Shown here: in pieces, positions 44,441 through 51,472 of the stretch
How positions within the stretch are numbered: position 1 is the stretch's first letter
Layout: each line of letters begins with the position of its first letter
NCBI RefSeq assembly: GCF_025823185.1
Contig: NZ_JACKVK010000004.1
Location: 186,001-250,000, forward strand
DNA: 64,000 nucleotides
Source of the DNA: Mycobacterium yunnanensis
Lineage (GTDB): Bacteria > Actinomycetota > Actinomycetes > Mycobacteriales > Mycobacteriaceae
Reading direction: 5' to 3'
Notes under the pieces: generated by a model
What the model saw: the letters and a program-made list of their open reading frames with translations, nothing else
Databases searched by the model: none
Told to the model about the DNA's origin: nothing
Position numbers and translations under genes: made by a program

Positions 44441-45064
44441 GTGCTTGACTTCCCCGTGGAGAACCTCAGCGCCGAGGACGTCGAACGGCTCCGCGGCATC
44501 TTCGAGCCGCTGACCCGCTCCGTGCGCGAGCTGATCGACGCCACCATCCGCACCGAGGCCGACGCGGACGCGGTCGCCCAGGCGAAGGCCGAGATCGACG
44601 CCGCCACCGCCCGCCTTCGCGAACGACAGCTGGAGGGCTCGTTCGGGGTGCGCTTCGGCAGCGACGGCGACCAAATGCCTTGGGGCAACGTCGTGATCGG
44701 CATGCGCAACCCCGTCGCCCCGCCGCTGGTGTTCGTGCCGTCGGAGATCGGCGGGGTGCGCGCCGACTTCCACCTCGGCGCGGCCTACGAAGGGCCGCCA
44801 GGACACGTTCACGGTGGCGTCGCCGCGTTGATCCTCGACCACGCCCTCGGCGGCGCGGCGAGCTCGATGGACCAACCACGACTGACCGGCACCATCACCA
44901 TGCGCTACCGCCGGATGACGCCGCTGGGCGACCTCCACGTCGACGCCGCCGTCGTGCGCACCGAGGGGGTCAAGACCTTTGCCGTTGGCCACCTCTCCGA
45001 CTCCGAGGGCGTCACCGTCGAGGCGGAGGGCGTGTTCATCCGGCCCCGCTGGGCCAGGGAATGA
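44441..45064 (+). CDS. PaaI-type hotdog-fold thioesterase
   Basis: 207 residues from GTG 44441. The N-terminal 70 residues are a charged helical extension (LIDATIRTEADADAVAQAKA). The hotdog domain follows: ADFHLGAAYEGPPGHVHGGV, AALILDHALGGAASSMDQPR and LTGTITMRYRRMTPLGDLHV. The HVHGGVAALILDH block is the active-site loop and helix of PaaI/YigI-like acyl-CoA thioesterases. It likely hydrolyses acyl- or aryl-CoA thioesters in the cytoplasm. The KstR-like box immediately upstream links it to lipid or sterol catabolism. It has no close operon partner; the next gene is convergent. Confidence 0.88.
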   Translation: MLDFPVENLSAEDVERLRGIFEPLTRSVRELIDATIRTEADADAVAQAKAEIDAATARLRERQLEGSFGVRFGSDGDQMPWGNVVIGMRNPVAPPLVFVPSEIGGVRADFHLGAAYEGPPGHVHGGVAALILDHALGGAASSMDQPRLTGTITMRYRRMTPLGDLHVDAAVVRTEGVKTFAVGHLSDSEGVTVEAEGVFIRPRWARE

Positions 45065-45073
45065 CGTCGGCCG

Positions 45074-47056
45074 TCAGTCGGTGATGCCGACGAGACTGCG
45101 CGTGATGTCGCCAATCTCGGCCACCAGGACTCGGCTCGCGGTGTCGTCGGGGCCCAGACTGCGGCCCGCCTCGCGAATGCGTTGCTCTGCGGCGGCCAGT
45201 CGGTCCCCGTCCAGGCGCCACGGGGCGCCGGGTGCGGTGGGTGCACCAGAGAGTGCCTCGGCGTACTCGTCGACGGCCACGACGAAGTCGGTGTGCAGCG
45301 TGGCGGGAGGCCGGGCGGGCAGGTTGGACTCCAGCGTCGCGCACGACGTGGTGATCGCGTTGAGCGCCGTGCGGTAGGACTTCAGCCAGCGCCGCAGGTC
45401 ACCCGAGTCCGACGTCGTCGCGCCCGCGGCCGCCTCGAACGCCGCCCGCGCGCGGAAGGCCCGCTCCCACGCCGCTGCCAGGGCCTCACCGGGATGGTCG
45501 AGACCGTGGACGAATGCCTTGATGACCGTCGCGGCGTAGTCGATCTCGGTCTTCAACAGTTCGCCGGCCCGCTGCCGCAGGCGCACCATCGAGTGGTCGG
45601 GCAGCACCACGTGGACGAGCACCGCCAACGCGCCGCCGATGAGCGTCGCGATCAACCGGTCGGTCGCGGTGCCTGCGTCCGCGGCGTCACTGACGTCGAC
45701 GAGGAACACCACGACCGCGGCCAGGGCCGCGCTCGTCGCGACGTACCCGTACCCGGAGACGACGTAGGCGACCCCGAGGGCGAGTACCGCCAGGACGGCG
45801 GCCGCGAGCCCGGTGGGGTGCCAGATGACCGTCACCACCGACGCCGCCACGATGCCGACGGCATTGCCGGCCACCCGCCCCGCACACCGCGTGTAGGTGT
45901 GGGCGGTCTCGGGCCGAAGGACCATCAGCACGGTCAGCGGGATCCAGTAGCCGTAGGGGACGTCGGCGAAGCGTTCCACCGCCACGGCGGCGCCGACGCC
46001 CGCCGACAGCCGGACCGCGTGCCGCAGAATTGGCGATCCCCAGGACAGATGCGCCCGGATCGCCGCCGCGGCGATCGGCAACGCGGACAGGGCGCCCCGT
46101 CGCCGCAGCCGCGAGACGTGCTCGACGTCGGGCGTCAACTCGCCGAAGCGCAGCGCGACGGCCTCACGCAGCTGGTGGGAAAGGCGGTGTGCGAGAGCCA
46201 CGTTGATTACCGCGACGGAGTCGCTGGCCGCTTCGACCTGTAGCACTCCGAGACTGGCGTCCCGTTTCGCGGTGTGACTGCGGCTTGCGACCACGTCGAG
46301 AACCCCCGCGGCGGCGCGCAGCACGGTGGGCACCGCCGGGTCGTCGGCCGACCGGGCCGCCAGCGCGGTCAGCGTCACCGATATCCGTTGGGGCAGGCCG
46401 TACCAGGCGCGGTAGGCCAACGGCCGGCGTCGGGCCTGGCGGTCGGTCATGGTCACCGTGTCGCGCAACCACTGCAGCGGTGCCGCGTCGACCCCGGCGT
46501 TCGGGTCGGCGGCGAGGCGCTTGGCGTCCTCGCCAAGGGACCGGTAGGCCCTCGTCAAGGCGTCGCGTTGCGTCCGCCACCGGCGCCGCGGCCACAGGCC
46601 GATCAGCACGGCTTGCACCAGGCCGCCACCGAGGGTCAGCAGCGCCGTGGTCAGCACGCTCGTCGGCGTCGGTGGCACCGGCGGTGCGGTGACGAGCAGC
46701 GCACCCGTCGCGGCTGCGATCAATCCGGCATTGACGCTGACTGCCCACTGGATGCCGGCCAGGAAGCACCACGCCGTCGCGGCCAGCACGAAGAGCACGC
46801 CGTAGGAGGACGTCGACGTGCCCAGCGCCACCGCGAAGCTCATCTGTACCGAGATGGCTCCGACCAGGGCCAGTGGTCCGCGTGGACTGTCCTGCAGCGC
46901 AGCGGCTCCCGCGATCGCAGCCGCCCCTGCGGCCGCCGTCGCCGCGCCGGCGGTGCCCCATTGCAGGCCGGCGATCGCGGCCAGCAGGACGCCGACGAGG
47001 CTGCGCCCCACCGCACCGAGATCGGGCATGGCGAGTCGCTCCGGCAGCCCCTTCAT
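45074..47056 (-). CDS. FUSC-family membrane protein (aromatic acid exporter type)
   Basis: A 660-residue protein with two blocks of membrane helices, at about 15-160 and 345-490. These include ATAAAGAAAIAGAAALQDSP, VLTTALLTLGGGLVQAVLIG and, in the second block, VLMVLRPETAHTYTRCAGRV with GNAVGIVAASVVTVIWHPTG. The RPETAHTYTRCAGRVAGN segment is the FUSC signature found in AaeB/YccS-like exporters. Helical cytoplasmic segments separate and follow the blocks. The proposed role is export of small organic acids or resistance to them; the substrate is unassigned. It is on the minus strand, convergent with the thioesterase and divergent from the EthD-type gene. Confidence 0.85.
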   Translation of the reverse strand: MKGLPERLAMPDLGAVGRSLVGVLLAAIAGLQWGTAGAATAAAGAAAIAGAAALQDSPRGPLALVGAISVQMSFAVALGTSTSSYGVLFVLAATAWCFLAGIQWAVSVNAGLIAAATGALLVTAPPVPPTPTSVLTTALLTLGGGLVQAVLIGLWPRRRWRTQRDALTRAYRSLGEDAKRLAADPNAGVDAAPLQWLRDTVTMTDRQARRRPLAYRAWYGLPQRISVTLTALAARSADDPAVPTVLRAAAGVLDVVASRSHTAKRDASLGVLQVEAASDSVAVINVALAHRLSHQLREAVALRFGELTPDVEHVSRLRRRGALSALPIAAAAIRAHLSWGSPILRHAVRLSAGVGAAVAVERFADVPYGYWIPLTVLMVLRPETAHTYTRCAGRVAGNAVGIVAASVVTVIWHPTGLAAAVLAVLALGVAYVVSGYGYVATSAALAAVVVFLVDVSDAADAGTATDRLIATLIGGALAVLVHVVLPDHSMVRLRQRAGELLKTEIDYAATVIKAFVHGLDHPGEALAAAWERAFRARAAFEAAAGATTSDSGDLRRWLKSYRTALNAITTSCATLESNLPARPPATLHTDFVVAVDEYAEALSGAPTAPGAPWRLDGDRLAAAEQRIREAGRSLGPDDTASRVLVAEIGDITRSLVGITD

Positions 47057-47142
47057 CGCCTGTCCATCACAACGCCTCGAAACTACCGGGCCGATCGGCG
47101 ATTGTGGGTCAGGGGTGACGGCCGTGGCGGTACGTTCGAACC

Positions 47143-47856
47143 GTGGAGAAGGTGATCGCGACCCTCAGGGCGGCCCCGGGTGACGACGCGTGGTGCACAC
47201 GGTTGCGCACCGAGGTCGCCGACGACCTGCTGGCGCTGGGGGCCTCCGGGCTCGCCGTCAACGTGCGGGACGCGGCGGTCACCGACTCGCTGATGACGCT
47301 GACGACGCTCGACCCGCCCGTCGTCGCCGTCGTCGAGATCTGGACCCAGCAGTCCTACGGCCCACACGTCACCGGCGCGCTGAGTCGGTTGACGGGCGAA
47401 TGCGCCCGGGTCGACGCCTACCTGGTGACCGAATCGGTGCCGCTGCCACCGCCTCCGACCGAACCGGGCGCGCGCACACCCGGTTTTGCCAACATCGCGC
47501 TGCTGCGGCGCCCGGCCGATCTCGACGAGGAAACCTGGCTGGCCCGCTGGCATCTCGACCACACCCCGGTCGCCATCGCCACCCAGTCGACGTTCGGCTA
47601 CACCCAGAACACCGTCGTCCGCCCGCTGACCCCGGGCGCACCGGTGGTCGACGCGATCGTCGAGGAGCTGTTCCCGTTGGAGGCGACGCGGGACCTGCAC
47701 GCCTTCTTCGGCGCGGCCGACGACGCCGACCTTGGCGATCGGATGAACCGCATGGTGGCCAGTACGTCGGCCTTCGGGGCCAACCGCGACGTCGACACCG
47801 TGCCGACGAGCCGCTACGTGCTGCGGTCACCGTTTGCCGCCGAGGTGACGCGATGA
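47143..47856 (+). CDS. EthD-domain protein
   Basis: 237 residues from GTG 47143. TACGTT (47131-47136) lies six bases upstream, so a leaderless transcript is likely. The protein appears to have two ferredoxin-like halves. The second holds an EthD-type block: ANIALLRRPADLDEETWLAR then WHLDHTPVAIATQSTFGYTQ. The C-terminus has LHAFFGAADDADLGDRMNRM. EthD-family proteins are dimeric alpha/beta barrels associated with ether or hydrocarbon degradation, usually with unknown catalysis. It is coupled by an ATGA overlap to a PPOX-type flavin protein and followed by an enoyl-CoA hydratase, which suggests a shared degradative unit. Confidence 0.75.
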   Translation: MEKVIATLRAAPGDDAWCTRLRTEVADDLLALGASGLAVNVRDAAVTDSLMTLTTLDPPVVAVVEIWTQQSYGPHVTGALSRLTGECARVDAYLVTESVPLPPPPTEPGARTPGFANIALLRRPADLDEETWLARWHLDHTPVAIATQSTFGYTQNTVVRPLTPGAPVVDAIVEELFPLEATRDLHAFFGAADDADLGDRMNRMVASTSAFGANRDVDTVPTSRYVLRSPFAAEVTR

Positions 47857-48290
47857 CCCTCGACGAGGCCGTGGCGCTCGCATCGGCCGAGAGCGGTCTG
47901 GCGGTGGTCTCGACCGTCCGTGGTGACGGCACCGTGCAGGCGTCACTGGTCAACGCGGGCGCCGTCCGGCACCCGGTGACCGGTGAGCCGGTGTGTGCGT
48001 TCGTCACCTACGGCAAGGTCAAGCTGGCCAACCTGCGCGCCCGGCCGCCGATCGCGGTGACGTTCCGGGACGGCTGGCGGTGGGCGACGGTCGAGGGTGA
48101 CGCCGAACTCGCCGGCCCCGACGACCCGAAGCCGTGGCTCGACGGGGAGACCCTGCGGTTGCTGCTGCGCGAGGTGTTCACCGCCGCCGGTGGCACGCAC
48201 GACGACTGGGCCACCTACGACCGAGTGATGGCCGAGCAGCGGCGCACGGTGGTCTTCGTCACACCCAGCCGCGTCTACTCCAACGGCTAG
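47853..48290 (+). CDS. PPOX-class (F420/FMN split-barrel) oxidoreductase
   Basis: 145 residues from ATG 47853, which overlaps the EthD gene's stop. It is a small split barrel: LASAESGLAVVSTVRGDGTV, QASLVNAGAVRHPVTGEPVC, TYGKVKLANLRARPPIAVTF, DGWRWATVEGDAELAGPDD. The pattern is that of TIGR03618-like pyridoxamine-5-phosphate-oxidase-fold proteins, many of which bind F420 in mycobacteria. The conserved KVKLANLRARP segment contacts the cofactor phosphate in homologues. The substrate is not known. It belongs to the 47.1-49.1 kb plus-strand unit. Confidence 0.85.
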   Translation: MTLDEAVALASAESGLAVVSTVRGDGTVQASLVNAGAVRHPVTGEPVCAFVTYGKVKLANLRARPPIAVTFRDGWRWATVEGDAELAGPDDPKPWLDGETLRLLLREVFTAAGGTHDDWATYDRVMAEQRRTVVFVTPSRVYSNG

Positions 48291-48306
48291 CGCATACGCT
48301 GCAGCC

Positions 48307-49068
48307 GTGCTGGTGGAGATCGAGGACGACCGCGGGGTGCGAACCCTGACCCTGAACCGCCCGGAGGCGTTGAACGCCTTCAACGAGGCGCTCTACGACG
48401 CGACGACCGTCGCCCTGCGCGAGGCCGACGAGGATCCGTCGGTCGCCGTGGTGCTGCTGACGGGGTCGGGGCGCGCGTTCAGCGCCGGCAACGACCTCGT
48501 CGAGATGCAGGCGCGAATCACGGATCCAGAGTTTCAGTCCGGCCAGTACGGCTTTCCCGGGATGATCGAAACGCTCACCGCGCTACGGAAACCGTTGATC
48601 CTGGCGGTCAACGGCCTCGGCGTCGGCATCGGCGCGACGATCCTCGGATACGCCGACCTGGTGTTCATGTCCACTGCGGCGCGGCTGAAGTGCCCGTTCA
48701 CCAGTCTCGGCGTCGCGCCGGAGGCGGCGTCGTCGTATCTGCTGCCGCAGCTCGTCGGCCGGCAGAACGCGGCGTGGATGCTGCTGTCCTCGGAATGGGT
48801 CGACGCCGCCGAGGCTCAGCGGATGGGGTTCGTCTGGAAGGTGTGCGAGCCCGACGACCTCCTGCCCGACGCCCGTCGGCACGCCGAAGTCCTTGCCTCG
48901 CGGCCGATTTCGAGCCTGATCGCCGTCAAGCAGACGATGGTCGAACCCACCCGCGGTGAGATCACCGCCGCCGCGGCACGCGAGTACGCCCAGTTCGCCG
49001 AATTGCTCGGGGGAGTGGCCAACGCCGACGCGCTGGCGTCGTTCGCCAACCGGCAGGAGTCGAAGTAG
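48307..49068 (+). CDS. Enoyl-CoA hydratase/isomerase family protein
   Basis: 253 residues from GTG 48307. A TACGCT hexamer (48295-48300) is placed for leaderless initiation. Crotonase-fold motifs are TLTLNRPEALNAFNEALYDA, the oxyanion-hole segment GRAFSAGNDLVEMQ and KPLILAVNGLGVGIGATILG. The position of the second catalytic Glu is filled by LGVAPEAASSYLLP. The enzyme hydrates or isomerises an enoyl-CoA in fatty-acid or related catabolism. It follows the PPOX gene by 16 bp but may have its own promoter. Its stop is directly adjacent to that of the convergent Bfd-like gene. Confidence 0.92.
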   Translation: MLVEIEDDRGVRTLTLNRPEALNAFNEALYDATTVALREADEDPSVAVVLLTGSGRAFSAGNDLVEMQARITDPEFQSGQYGFPGMIETLTALRKPLILAVNGLGVGIGATILGYADLVFMSTAARLKCPFTSLGVAPEAASSYLLPQLVGRQNAAWMLLSSEWVDAAEAQRMGFVWKVCEPDDLLPDARRHAEVLASRPISSLIAVKQTMVEPTRGEITAAAAREYAQFAELLGGVANADALASFANRQESK

Positions 49069-49263
49069 TCAGCTGGCGGCGTGCAGGGGGCAGGCCGTCG
49101 TGGCGCTGGCCGCCTCGATGATGGCGCGCACGGTGCGACGGCAACGCCCGCAGTCCAGCCCGGCTCCGCAGGCCTCGGCGACCTGCTTGGAGGTCGACGC
49201 CCCGGAGGCGACGAGATCGGTGACGGCTTGGCTCGTCACGCCGGTGCACAGACACACGAACAT
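49069..49263 (-). CDS. Bacterioferritin-associated ferredoxin-like [2Fe-2S] protein
   Basis: 64 residues with four cysteines arranged as in Bfd proteins: MFVCLCTGVTSQAVTDLVAS gives Cys4 and Cys6, and GAGLDCGRCRRTVRAIIEAA gives a CxxC pair. The fold is the small helical BFD domain. In other bacteria Bfd binds bacterioferritin and passes electrons that release stored iron. Here the bacterioferritin gene lies divergently about 270 bp away, with an iron-box-like site between them, which supports this role and iron-repressed expression by IdeR. Confidence 0.9.
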   Translation of the reverse strand: MFVCLCTGVTSQAVTDLVASGASTSKQVAEACGAGLDCGRCRRTVRAIIEAASATTACPLHAAS

Positions 49264-49310
49264 CAGTCGATCGCGTCCCTTCTCATCGGCTGGGGGTTCA
49301 CCACGTCAGG

Positions 49311-49329
49311 TTAGCTCAGACTAACCTTA
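49311..49329. promoter_or_regulatory. IdeR/iron-box-like operator between bfd-like gene and bfr
   Basis: This 19-bp site (TTAGCTCAGACTAACCTTA) agrees at about 15 of 19 positions with the IdeR consensus TTAGGTTAGGCTAACCTAA. Adjacent bases add a CTAAC-CTTA-GTTAG inverted repeat at 49321-49334. It lies 48 bp upstream of the Bfd-like start and about 200 bp upstream of bfr. Confidence 0.65.
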
Positions 49330-49530
49330 GTTAGGGTAGCCAGTCCATCACTATCTGATGATTTCGGCGGTTTGGCTATCCTCACCTGCGGCTTCGTCGA
49401 GGCGGCTGATCTCGGCGACACGCCACCAACTGCTCGCGTTCCCGCGCTTCCGTGCCTGCGGTCATCTAGATTGTGGGGACGATCACGCCTCGCTCGAGGC
49501 GCTCGACAGACAGCGGCCGAGGAGCGACAC

Positions 49531-50010
49531 ATGAACGGCGATCCCGAGGTCCTCAAGTTGCTCAACGAGCAGCTGACGAGCGAATTGACGGCAATCAACC
49601 AGTACTTCCTGCATTCGAAGATGCAGGAGAGCTGGGGCTTTACCGAACTCGCCGCGCACACCCGCAAGGAAGCCTTCGAGGAGATGAACCACGCGGAGGC
49701 GATCACCGACCGCATCCTGCTGCTCAACGGCCTGCCGAACTATCAGCGGCTGTTTTCCTTGAAGGTCGGCCAGACGCTGCGTGAGCAGTTCGAGGCCGAC
49801 CTCACGATCGAGTACGACGTGGCGGCCCGCCTGAAGCCCGGTGTCATCATGTGCCGTCAGAAGGAAGATTCCACCAGCGCGATCCTCCTCGAAGGCATCC
49901 TCGCCGACGAAGAGGGGCACATCGACTACCTCGAGACCCAGCTCGAGTTGATGGACAAACTCGGCGAGCAGTTGTACGCCGCACAGTGCGTGGCTCGGCC
50001 GCCGCAGTAG
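49531..50010 (+). CDS. bfr: Bacterioferritin
   Basis: 159 residues from ATG 49531, with GAGGAG seven bases upstream. It has the four-helix ferritin-like bundle with a complete diiron centre: Glu in NEQLTSELTAINQYF, the EEMNHAEAITDRIL helix with Glu and His and the heme-ligand Met, and LLEGILADEEGHIDYLETQL with Glu and His. It oxidises and stores iron as a 24-mer with heme at subunit interfaces. The divergent ferredoxin-like gene and the iron box form the usual iron-storage locus. Mycobacteria usually have a second ferritin elsewhere. Confidence 0.96.
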   Translation: MNGDPEVLKLLNEQLTSELTAINQYFLHSKMQESWGFTELAAHTRKEAFEEMNHAEAITDRILLLNGLPNYQRLFSLKVGQTLREQFEADLTIEYDVAARLKPGVIMCRQKEDSTSAILLEGILADEEGHIDYLETQLELMDKLGEQLYAAQCVARPPQ

Positions 50011-50031
50011 AGGGCGTCAGGCGCGGAGGCG

Positions 50032-50469
50032 TCAGGCGCGCAACGATTTCGTCATGCTCCGCAGGATTCGCAGGGCGGCATCTTGATCGGCGCTTGACAG
50101 TCCCGAGGTCATCGTGAGTTCGACGGACCGTACCGCCGCGGAGGCGTGGGCCAAGCTGCGCCGGCCGCGCGCGGTGAGCCGTGTGGGAAGCGCCTTGCCG
50201 ACGGGCGCTTCGGCGGGCCTGGTCACGTAACCATCGCGTTCCAGGTTCTGCAGGAGCACGTTCATCGACTGCCGGGTGACGAATGCGCCGCGGGCCAGTT
50301 CGGAGTTCGACGATCCGGGGCGTTGGGCCAGCAGTTCCAGGCACGCGTAGTGCGTCACGCTCATCCCCAGTGGCCGCAGCACGTCCTCCATGGCGTTCCG
50401 AAGCGCGCTCGCCGCTTCCTTCAGCAGGTAGCCCAGTGACGTCTCGAGCTCCACCCCGTCTTGACTCAT
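50032..50469 (-). CDS. MarR-family transcriptional regulator
   Basis: 145 residues from ATG 50469; ATG 50502 would add 11 residues (MTQPTVCQNAD) and lies inside an operator, so I prefer the shorter form. MarR features are LKEAASALRNAMEDVLRPLG, MSVTHYACLELLAQRPGSSN, SELARGAFVTRQSMNVLLQN and LERDGYVTRPAEAPVGKALP, which make a wHTH with its wing. Two operator-like sites with identical TGTCA-N6-TGACA architecture lie in the 70-bp gap to the divergent VOC gene. Autoregulation and control of the VOC gene are therefore likely. No Shine-Dalgarno was found for either start. Confidence 0.9.
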   Translation of the reverse strand: MSQDGVELETSLGYLLKEAASALRNAMEDVLRPLGMSVTHYACLELLAQRPGSSNSELARGAFVTRQSMNVLLQNLERDGYVTRPAEAPVGKALPTRLTARGRRSLAHASAAVRSVELTMTSGLSSADQDAALRILRSMTKSLRA

Positions 50470-50484
50470 GTCAGCATTCTGACA
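50469..50484. promoter_or_regulatory. MarR operator candidate 1
   Basis: TGTCAGCATTCTGACA is a perfect inverted repeat (arms TGTCAG/CTGACA). It abuts the preferred start codon of the MarR gene. It has the same TGTCA-N6-TGACA form as the site at 50497. Confidence 0.65.
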
Positions 50485-50496
50485 TACGGTCGGTTG

Positions 50497-50512
50497 TGTC
50501 ATATAACTGACA
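50497..50512. promoter_or_regulatory. MarR operator candidate 2
   Basis: TGTCATATAACTGACA repeats the TGTCA-N6-TGACA architecture, 28 bp from site 1. With two further pairs (TG before, CA after) the symmetry extends to 50495-50514. It lies about 25 bp upstream of the VOC-gene start, overlapping the likely promoter of that gene. Confidence 0.65.
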
Positions 50513-50537
50513 CATACGATTCGACCGAGGAGTTCAC

Positions 50538-50906
50538 ATGCCCGTGACCGGACCCGACTTCATCTCCCTGCAGGCAAGGGATCTCGAGGCGTCCCGCGCC
50601 TTCTACGAGCACTACCTCGGACTGGTCCGGTCGCCGTCCGGTCCACCGCACGCCGTCGTGTTCGACACGGCGCCAATCGCCTTTGCGCTGCGCGACGTCG
50701 CCCCGGGAACCGATTTCGCGTCGGTGGCCCACCCGGGCGTCGGTGCCGGAATCTGGCTGCACGCCACCGACGTCCAGGCCATTCACGACGCCATGGCCGC
50801 CGACGGGCACACCGTCGTGGCACCGCCGTACGACGGACCATTCGGTCGAACGTTCACCTTCGCCGACCCCGACGGCTACCACGTCACGCTTCACGACGGG
50901 GCCTGA
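50538..50906 (+). CDS. VOC (glyoxalase/dioxygenase-fold) protein
   Basis: 122 residues with GAGGAG seven bases before the ATG. Two beta-alpha-beta3 units are visible: DFISLQARDLEASRAFYEHY, LGLVRSPSGPPHAVVFDTAP and GIWLHATDVQAIHDAMAADG, then RTFTFADPDGYHVTLHDGA. The C-terminal FADPDGY motif is typical of glyoxalase/bleomycin-resistance-like proteins. It probably handles a small electrophile or toxin, in line with control by the divergent MarR regulator. The metal ligands and substrate cannot be assigned firmly. Confidence 0.88.
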   Translation: MPVTGPDFISLQARDLEASRAFYEHYLGLVRSPSGPPHAVVFDTAPIAFALRDVAPGTDFASVAHPGVGAGIWLHATDVQAIHDAMAADGHTVVAPPYDGPFGRTFTFADPDGYHVTLHDGA

Positions 50907-50918
50907 GCACTGGAAAAC

Positions 50919-50932
50919 TAGAACCTGTTCCA
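50919..50932. promoter_or_regulatory. KstR-like operator upstream of AhpD-like gene
   Basis: TAGAACCTGTTCCA fits TnnAACnnGTTnnA and is close to the reported KstR box TAGAACnnGTTCTA. It lies about 30 bp upstream of the predicted start at 50963 and about 19 bp upstream of the TACGAT -10, as expected for a repressor site. Confidence 0.55.
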
Positions 50933-50962
50933 GAAATGCGGTCTCCGGCGTACGATGCGCCC

Positions 50963-51445
50963 ATGAGCAGAATCGGAGACTTCGCCGACGACGACGCCGC
51001 GGCCTGGATCACGCGCTCACCCGACATCGGCGTGGCCATGGCCGGCTTCACCCACGCGGTCTACAACAAGAACCGGCTGCCCATGCGCACGCGCGAGCTG
51101 GCCCGCATGGTGCTCGCGCTGGACAACGAGTGCGTGGTCTGCCAGAACACCCGCGACGCCGAAGGGGCCGCGGCGGGCGTCGACGAGGACCTCTACGACC
51201 ATGCCGCGCAGTGGCGCACCTGGCCCGGCTATTCCCCTCAGGAGCGCGTCGCGGCCGAGTTCGCCTCTCGGTTCGCCAACGGCCACACCGAATTACGCGA
51301 CGACGAAGACTTCTGGGCGCGCTGCAACGAGCAGTTCAGCCCCGAAGTGCTGACCGACCTCGCCCTGTCGTGCGCCATGTGGCTGGGCATGGGTCGCATG
51401 CTGCGGACGCTCGACATCGGTCAGGCCTGCAAGATCACGCTCTAA
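50963..51445 (+). CDS. Carboxymuconolactone decarboxylase/AhpD-family protein
   Basis: 160 residues from ATG 50963. TACGAT (50951-50956) lies six bases upstream, fitting a leaderless mRNA. The helical CMD fold has MAGFTHAVYNKNRLPMRTRE, LARMVLALDNECVVCQNTRD with a CxxC pair, and EVLTDLALSCAMWLGMGRML. The Cys-Val-Val-Cys arrangement is that of AhpD-type redox-active members, though the usual His after the second Cys is replaced here (QNTRD). The role may be peroxide detoxification or a ring-cleavage-related reaction. The KstR-like box upstream suggests lipid-linked control. The GS-like gene follows after 27 bp. Confidence 0.85.
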   Translation: MSRIGDFADDDAAAWITRSPDIGVAMAGFTHAVYNKNRLPMRTRELARMVLALDNECVVCQNTRDAEGAAAGVDEDLYDHAAQWRTWPGYSPQERVAAEFASRFANGHTELRDDEDFWARCNEQFSPEVLTDLALSCAMWLGMGRMLRTLDIGQACKITL

Positions 51446-51472
51446 CCTGCGCCACGGCCCGGCCCGTGCAGA

